DNA of 64,000 nt from Branchiostoma floridae (lineage: Eukaryota; Chordata; Leptocardii; Amphioxiformes; Branchiostomatidae). Position 1 is the first letter of the stretch, and each line of letters starts with the position of its first letter. Below, in pieces: positions 58,101 through 64,000 of this stretch. The stretch covers positions 14,552,599 through 14,616,598 of the forward strand of contig NC_049993.1 of assembly GCF_000003815.2 (NCBI RefSeq), given 5' to 3'. The translations under genes and the position numbers were made by a program. The notes under the pieces are model-generated. The model worked only from the letters and a program-made list of their open reading frames with translations. It had not been told where the DNA came from and searched no databases.

Positions 58101-61071
58101 TGGGAGTATTCTTGATCACAGTCAGGTAATACATTACACAGCTATGAGTAGAGTAGAGTAGAGTAGAGTTCTTCAGGCTCAGGTAGGAACTGAAGTTCCA
58201 GTTTAGGCCGCTCTTTCCTTTCTAAGTCACTGACATCCCAGGCAATTGCGGATCGTCCAGGGCTCTAAAGTTGTAATACACGCTGTGCTTCTTCATGTGG
58301 TTGTCTAGTCTTTCCTTAAAGCAGTTTACACTTGGGGATGTCACCACCGGCTCTGGTAGATTGTTCCACCATGAGACAACTCTGATGCAGAAGAAGTGTG
58401 ATCTTCTGTTACTTTTCGACGCTTGTCTCTTAATCCGGAGGCAGTGACCCCTTGTTCTTGTGCTCGTATTTAACTCAAACGGACATGAAGTGTCGTATAT
58501 CCCATGTAGGAACTTGTAGGTGTTTATCAGGTCCCCCCTAAGTCTCCTATAGACCAGTGTAGGTAAGTTTAGAGCCTTCAGTCTCTCTTCATAGGGTAGA
58601 CTTCTAAGGCCGGGAACTCTCTTCGTTGCTCTCTTCTGTACCCTTTCTAGATCCAGGGCCAGCTTCCATGTGTAGGGGGACCATGCAGGAGCCCCATACT
58701 CCAGCTGGGGACGAATGAGCGACTTATATAGGAGTAGGAACACCTCCTTATCTACATAGGCAAAAGTCCTCCATATGAGACCTGCGATCTGATTTGCCTT
58801 ATTACAAATGTTGGATATATGTTTGCTGAAACTCAGCTCCTTGTCAACAGTTATACCCAAGTCCTTTTCCTGTTGTGTAAATTCCAGTAGGGTACGAGTC
58901 TCATTATCCAACATTGAGTATGTGTAGTCAGGGTGTCCTTTTCCCAGTCTTATTACTGTACATTTCATGGGATGAAAGCTCAACTGCCATTTTATTGCCC
59001 AGTCCTGAAGTACTTGAAGGTCCCTCTGCAATTTGTTGCATTCTTCCCTTTGTACTACTGATCTATATAACTTAGTGTCGTCTGCAAAGAGCTTCAGCTT
59101 ACTCTGCACAATTTCCGGCATGTCGTTGACAAATATAGTGAAGAGCACCGGACCCAGGACGCTCCCCTGGGGAACTCCGCTTGTTACTTCGGCCCATTCT
59201 GATTTTTCCCCATTGACACAGACTCTCTGTCTCCGTCCTGACAAAAAAGATTCAATCCAATTTAAAAGGTTTCCCGTGATCCCGTAGCTTTGTATTTTGG
59301 CTAATAGTCTCTTAATTGGTACTGAATCAAAAGCCTTGCGAAAGTCGAGATAGACCGCGTCAACGGGTGTTCCTCGGTCAAGCCACTCTGTCCACTCGTC
59401 TAAGCACTCCAACATCTGAGTGGTAGTAGATCTTCCTGGCAAGAAGCCATGTTGGTGTGGTGTAAAGAGATTGTTTACCTTCATATGCTTGACAATGGCG
59501 TCTCTAATCAACCCTTCCAGAATTTTTCCTACTACTGACGTCAGGCTAACCGGGCGGTAGTTACCGGGTGATTTCTTACAACCTTTTTTGTAAATTGGCG
59601 TGACATTAGCGGTTTTCCAGGCATCGGGGAGTTTGCCTTCTTGTACAGTCTTGACGTAGAGAATCTGCAGTGGAACCGCCAGGGTGTCCGCCAATTCCTT
59701 TAACACTCTAGGGTGTACGTTGTCGGGCCCCATTGCCTTGTTTGGGTTGAGGTTTTTCAATCTTTGTTGGACCTCCTCGAAACAAATGTCAATGTCTGTT
59801 ATCTCTTCATTGTAGTGTCTTTCAGTTGGTATTGGGATGTGTTGTAGGTCTTCCTTAGTAAAGGTGCTTACAAAAAACTTGTTGAGTAACTCAGCTTTTT
59901 CTGTATCAGATTGTGCCACTGAGGATCCATCTTCCAAGTCTGGAATGCCTTGGCGCACTTTGGATTTCGAGTTTACATATTTCCAGAAGATTTTGGCATT
60001 GCCTTTGATGTTTCTCGCTTTCTCCTTTTCATATGTTTTGACCGCTTTTCTTGTGGCCCATCTGACCTGGTTTCTCGCCCTCGTGTATTTAATGTAGTCT
60101 TCCTTTGTCCTAGATTCACAGTATTTCTTCCAAAGTTTCTGCTTTTTGTTCACTTTTTTATTAACTTCCCTGTCTCTCCAAGATAGTTTCCTCTTCTTTT
60201 TTCTTGAGGAGACTTTGGGTACATTTCTGTTCGCACTTTCAGCTACTTTANNNNNNNNNNNNNNNNNNNNNNNNNNNNNNNNNNNNNNNNNNNNNNNNNN
60301 NNNNNNNNNNNNNNNNNNNNNNNNNNNNNNNNNNNNNNNNNNNNNNNNNNCAGCAATCTTCAACATTCAATTTGCCTAGAATTTCCTGCCAGTCCAGTGA
60401 CAGTTCCTCCCTCATTTTATCATAGTCCCCCTTGTTGTACTGGCATGTCTCATTTTTGTATTGTGTTCTGTTTTCATAACAGTTGATCTTAAAGTTTAAT
60501 ACCACATGGTCACTCTTGCCGATGGGGGGTCTCATGATTAGGTCACTTATCATGTCACTATGTTTAATCTATTTCAGTTGGTCATTGTTTGCATTGTGAT
60601 ACATATTGTTGTGATTCGAGATATGGAGTCTTTGTCTGTCTATAGACATATTAAATATATTATATAACTTGCTTAAAAAAGTTAGATATAGCACCACAAC
60701 TTGAAAAGAAGATATTATACATACAAGCAGGGAGGACTTAAAAAGGTGTGATCATCACCCTTGTAGATTCTCTGTATCAAAGAACTAGAAAACCCTGGGT
60801 TTGAGGCCACAGATAGCTCTAGGAACGTATGTTTTAGGAAAGCGATCGACATGGTGCCCCCCTCCCACAAGATGAGCTCTTGCACGCGACCAAATTTTAG
60901 GGGCTCGTATCAACGGTGAAAAAGCTTATGAGGCCCCAATATTCTCACAAAATGATCTTATTCTTACCTGGTCTTAGATTTCACTTTTGCTTTCTTCTTC
61001 TTCTTCTTCGTTTCTTCGCTTGGACCCGATAAATAGCGTTTCAGATATTCTTCTTTGCTCATCGACGCCAT
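49110..61071 (-). CDS. BUD13: BUD13 homolog (RES complex, spliceosome)
   Basis: BUD13 joins SNIP1 and RBMX2 in the RES complex, which binds the activated spliceosome and supports pre-mRNA retention and splicing. Eight exons, all GT/AG with consistent phase: 61071-60968, 57839-57743, 56896-56800, 52946-52490, 51714-51459, 50586-50450, 50037-49856, 49285-49110. Total 1506 nt, 501 aa (human about 619). It starts [16 protein letters not shown], then RIVDDDVDW and [16 protein letters not shown] long exon carries nine SPPR units ([17 protein letters not shown]) and the next adds two more. The conserved C-terminal block has [82 protein letters not shown] and AYKWSVEDM at the stop. The C-terminal region is the part that contacts the other RES subunits and the spliceosome. 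Introns carry several transposons. Confidence 0.96.
53216..56056. mobile_element. 2.84-kb inverted-repeat element (Harbinger-like, no transposase seen)
   Basis: Left CACTGCATGAAAAAGCAGATTTCC and right GGAAATCTGCGTTTTTGTGCAGTG are inverted repeats with a few mismatches. TAA flanks both ends (53213-53215, 56057-56059), fitting a 3-bp target duplication of PIF/Harbinger type. Subterminal arms (about 53223-53405 and 55795-56040) are CACG-rich and share CGTGCCCCTACA and AAACCTGTGCGC in opposite orientation. The interior includes a hairpin at 54570-54605. It sits in BUD13 intron 3. Class assignment is inference. Confidence 0.7.
56068..56210. mobile_element. MITE-C copy
   Basis: CTGTAATTTGTAAATGG at the left and AATGCATTTACAG at the right, with GCGATGGCCACTTCACC and ACCGCAAACTTAAAACC inside. 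Located 12 bp beyond the right end of the Harbinger-like element. Confidence 0.75.
57635..57726. mobile_element. Short palindromic MITE-E, 16 bp from a BUD13 splice donor
   Basis: ATACAACACGGTGTATTC and its complement GAATACACCGTGTTGTAT frame a GC-rich core with CCCGCGGGTCGGGCTGAT. A related right-half sequence is at about 25605-25655. The BUD13 exon 2 donor is at 57741-57742. Confidence 0.75.
57940..58145. mobile_element. Remnant of the SINE-like family
   Basis: GGCACTCATTTCACCTGAGTG and TTCCTTTCCCAAGGACCAAA match the body of the repeat at 47665-48115. The ends are unclear. Confidence 0.45.
58148..60580 (-). mobile_element. CR1-like non-LTR retrotransposon, 5' truncated, in BUD13 intron 1
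   Basis: Minus-strand ORF2 ends at 58222 and runs about 714 codons, interrupted by a 100-N assembly gap. The upstream part carries the end of the AP-type endonuclease ([14 protein letters not shown], with the catalytic SDH). The reverse transcriptase follows: [71 protein letters not shown] (the FADD catalytic motif) and the thumb/C-terminal [14 protein letters not shown]. The 3' end runs into a (TCTAC)n tail (plus strand 58148-58170 GTAGA repeats). Apart from the gap, the RT frame is intact, so the insertion is young. The 5' portion ends at an in-frame stop near 60570. Confidence 0.92.
60251..60350. other. Assembly gap, 100 N
   Basis: A round 100-base run of N inside the LINE endonuclease/RT linker. 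It lies within an intron and does not affect BUD13 coding exons. Confidence 1.
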
Positions 61072-62787
61072 GTTTACGAAAACCGGATACGGATGTAGAC
61101 AAGGACCAAACCATTGAAATATGGGGAAGTAACTAAACCTGGCCGCAATCCACCTGTTACTCATTGTGTGAATCGTACAGTTGACTTGTTTTCTGTCTCT
61201 TTGTTTGTTTGTTTGTCTGTTTGCTTTGTTTGTTAGTTGTTTCATTATTATCTACAGATGTTTGACTAGATTCCAGTCTTTTCCAGAGTTCCAAATAAAG
61301 AAAAGCTTTTGTTTCTATGGACATGAGTCATCGAAATTGCGTGGGTGGACTAATCCTATGTTCACGCCCATTCATTCGGGGAAAATCGGCCCAAAGCAAT
61401 ATACCGTTCATTTTTAGGTATTCTATTTTTGCAAATAGCAAAACTGCATTTCTCCAGCATTCTGCTAAACTCGAAGATGAAATTATAAAGTACGTAGTTT
61501 CTAAAACCAAATGTATGGATTTCCAATAGTTAACACATGGCAGTTCATTTACCTACGGTAAATTTATAAACATGCACTCAAATAATCATTATTGGTTCAG
61601 AAAATCCCCCATTGCTTTCCCAACCAACAAAACACTTGTTCAACCTGTAACAGGACAATCTTAAGTCAATTATCACCTACTTGTCTCCTCGTCATCCAGG
61701 GACTTTCCAATGCTAGGGGAATCCCCATGTGTCTTGTGACCGTCGCAGAGTCAATTGATGTAAACAGACCAGTACTACTAGTGTAGCTAGCACTGCACTG
61801 TATACGCTGCAGCAGTGACGTGTCTAGGGTGTCAGTTTTGTACGTAGAATGTTCGTTTTCCGTCTATTTTGTCCTATTAAGTTGTTTTAGTTGCATTGCA
61901 GTACTGGGGAGGGTGTAACACTGCCATTTGCTGTACATCTTGCCAAGAAACTTTCTTTTTCGCCGGAACATTCTACATGTACCAGGGCCCCAAGCTAAAA
62001 TCGCACGGTGAGTAAGCAAAATGTTTGTTTGGATTCATGCCAGGCAATGCTACCAAAATTTTTTTAGAGTTCTCGATAAAATGCGTGGCATTGTTGAGGT
62101 CTAAAAGCTATACTTGATTAGTAGTACCTGATTTAAATGCAGTGCCTACATCAACAGTTGAGGTTAAACATTTACTCAGATCAGGAAGTCCATGTAGTAA
62201 GGGATGGATTGAGTTTGTTTGTTTTTGTATGACGTCAAAAGCACCACCCGGCTAATATTTAAGCAAACCTTAGCTACCTTGCTTCTTATTCAAGAAAAAT
62301 CGCTATCAGAAATGCAGGTAGAGTTTACCTTGGCTTATTGTAAAGTAATTACCATACAATTTAGTTGTATAGGTACCTTCTTGGGCAATTATATTGTGCC
62401 CTACATACCACGATCACCCGTGGATGAGTCATACGTACCATCCGAGTGAAGCTACCGTGGCCGACATGTACAATGCGCAACATATCTTTTGGCTTGCCCA
62501 ACACACGTAATTTGTCTCGGACAAAGTACATATTTCGCCTTTCAACACACCCATTATTTCTGCTCAACATGCCTATAAATTTGCCTGTATTCTCAAAGCC
62601 GAGTTTCGGCTCCGAATCTTTTTGACGTGTTTTTATCAGACGTTTTATTTTGTGATGATATTTTTTTTGTGTTAGAATGTGCTGAAAATTTACTGCTCTA
62701 GTTTCCTGTTGCACTTTTATTGTTTCCAAGCAGATCCTGTGAGGACATTTTGTGGCTGACCAGATATGATTGCACCTGTATTTTAAT

Positions 62788-62955
62788 CAGCGGGGTAGCC
62801 TATATCCGTTGTTTGAAAAGTCGGAGTATCTAGGGATATCAAGTGAAATTATTGCAGTTTGGAAACACCGTTTGGCAACTTGACATTCCTAATTACCCTG
62901 TTTTCAAAAACAACGGATATAGGTAAGCCCCGCGGATAAAGGAGAACTAGCGTTA
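62788..62955. mobile_element. MITE-B copy, 168 bp, strongly palindromic
   Basis: GGGGTAGCCTATATCCGTTG on the left and AACGGATATAGGTAAGCCCC on the right are inverted. The right end continues GCGGATAAAGGAGAACTAGCG. The left outer end is truncated relative to the copies at 12585 and 38820. Confidence 0.8.
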
Positions 62956-63371
62956 GATATATGGTGGATTCTCAGAATTTTCAGAAGTCAGTTTAGGTTT
63001 TTTTGGTCAAAATTTCCAGTTGTGTTTCATTACAGACTTCCTGGTATACAGTGTATACCGTGTACTTGACACCGTAGTAATGAGGCTGTCACAGAGTCTT
63101 TAGTTTATTAGGCTATAGGTCGCAAGGACAAGGTACAATGTAATGTTTAACTTGAAACATGCCCCCAAATTGTGAGTCACGTTGCCTTGCTCCATAGCAA
63201 CCGGATATTCCATTCCAACTTTTTGCTAGGGGTAAGAGATCTGCTTCGCGATGAAAACCAGTATCATATTAGTATGGCATAAAGGACATTTCCAAGCGGG
63301 AGCGCAGTGATTTAATGGCGTCTTGAATATTTTTCAAATTTGAGAGGGAAGGGGTAGAAAAAAAATTACAT

Positions 63372-63442
63372 GGGGGGGGGGGGGGGGGGGGGCAAAGAAA
63401 AAATTATTGACCCCACCCTGTGAAGAAAAACCCCCCCCCCCC
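63372..63442. repeat. G21 tract followed by C12 tract
   Basis: An uninterrupted run of 21 G (63372-63392) is followed 38 bp later by 12 C (63431-63442). The runs can pair in a hairpin or form a G-quadruplex. Confidence 0.9.
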
Positions 63443-64000
63443 AAAACTAAATATCGACCGGTCCCTAAGAGGTGTGTCCACACACTTATTTTGACCTGAT
63501 ATGATTTATTCGGCTGTATGAAACGACATATTACAGTCAGGGCTACTAGCGGAAGGCTGTTACAAGGACCTATCCCTACAATGCACAGTATGTGTTCTTC
63601 GTTTTGCTTTGATACAATGATAGAAATATTCAGGACTAGAAAATATTTTTAAAAGCATAAGCATATGAATTAGATATCTTTTTTATCCGGATATCAGATT
63701 ACGTTTTTTATGGTATAATGATTTCATTAGAAAGAACTTTGGACAAGGAATAATACAAAATGGATTATCTGTTAGAAGGAGGAGTTATTAATATTGACAA
63801 AAACTTCTAGATGTAAGCCATGTTTTACTTCTGCTTTTATCTTATCCTTTATCTTATATATCGTTAACACTTTGATGACATGTTTATATAAATAAAATGA
63901 AAATGCTACGCGAGGATTTCAGATTTGTGTAGGTCTGAAGTTTTGGTATGTCTTTCCGGTTGCATACGGCTGTGTAAACAAAGGCGCCCCGTTTTTACTA

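Larger units (their letters stand above)
61072..64000. other. Intergenic upstream of BUD13; no gene supported
   Basis: Contains the BUD13 5' flank, a MITE-B copy (62788-62955) and homopolymer tracts at 63372-63442. Open frames here lack similarity or splice structure. Confidence 0.6.

Noticed and set aside
61592-62020. Possible first exon upstream of BUD13 on the plus strand (ATG..GTGAGT near 62010)
   Set aside because: Only a short ATG-to-donor stretch, with no downstream exons or similarity in the window.

Overview
This looks like a eukaryotic nuclear window from a cephalochordate (amphioxus, Branchiostoma-like). The genes have short exons, GT/AG introns and chordate-type families (BUD13, GTF2F1/RAP74, a reeler-DOMON-cytochrome b561 protein, a paraoxonase). 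The introns and gaps are packed with short inverted-repeat transposons, CR1-like LINE pieces and tRNA-derived SINE-like repeats. The species assignment is inferred from gene content and repeat style, not from a database search.

Layout. 1-17.6 kb (+): the 3' part of a ferric-chelate-reductase-1-like gene. It encodes the end of a reeler domain, two tandem DOMON cassettes made by a recent genomic duplication, and a cytochrome b561 core. 19.2-20.2 kb (-): a single-exon paraoxonase with one frameshift and a missing C-terminus, probably a pseudogene. 20.7-22.6 kb: degenerate tandem repeats and a GT microsatellite. 22,824-22,987 (-): a 164-nt U1 snRNA gene that an ORF scan would mistake for protein coding. 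24.5-35.6 kb (-): complete GTF2F1 (TFIIF alpha, RAP74), 14 coding exons and 534 codons. 36.0-38.6 kb (+): a five-exon gene of unknown function, head to head with GTF2F1 across 359 bp. 41.0-44.1 kb (-): a single-exon leucine-rich-repeat membrane receptor whose cytoplasmic tail is a long 27-residue repeat array broken by a frameshift. 49.1-61.1 kb (-): complete BUD13 (RES complex of the spliceosome), eight exons and 501 aa. One of its introns holds a CR1-like LINE with a 100-N gap, and another holds a 2.8-kb Harbinger-like element. 61-64 kb: intergenic.

GTF2F1, BUD13 and U1 snRNA all act in RNA polymerase II transcription or splicing. I see no evidence that they are co-regulated beyond being near each other. 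The b561 gene, the paraoxonase and the LRR receptor are unrelated to that theme.

The most unusual content is structural: (i) exon-cassette duplication in the b561 gene; (ii) a 49-bp tandem duplication that gives its last exon a second acceptor leading straight to a stop; (iii) a quadruplicated 3' splice site in GTF2F1; (iv) a 2.2-kb foldback transposon built from reiterated palindromes, nested in another MITE and flanked by a perfect 9-bp target duplication; (v) two further foldback elements with perfect 9-bp target duplications; (vi) MITE copies that form the start of the 3' flank of two genes.
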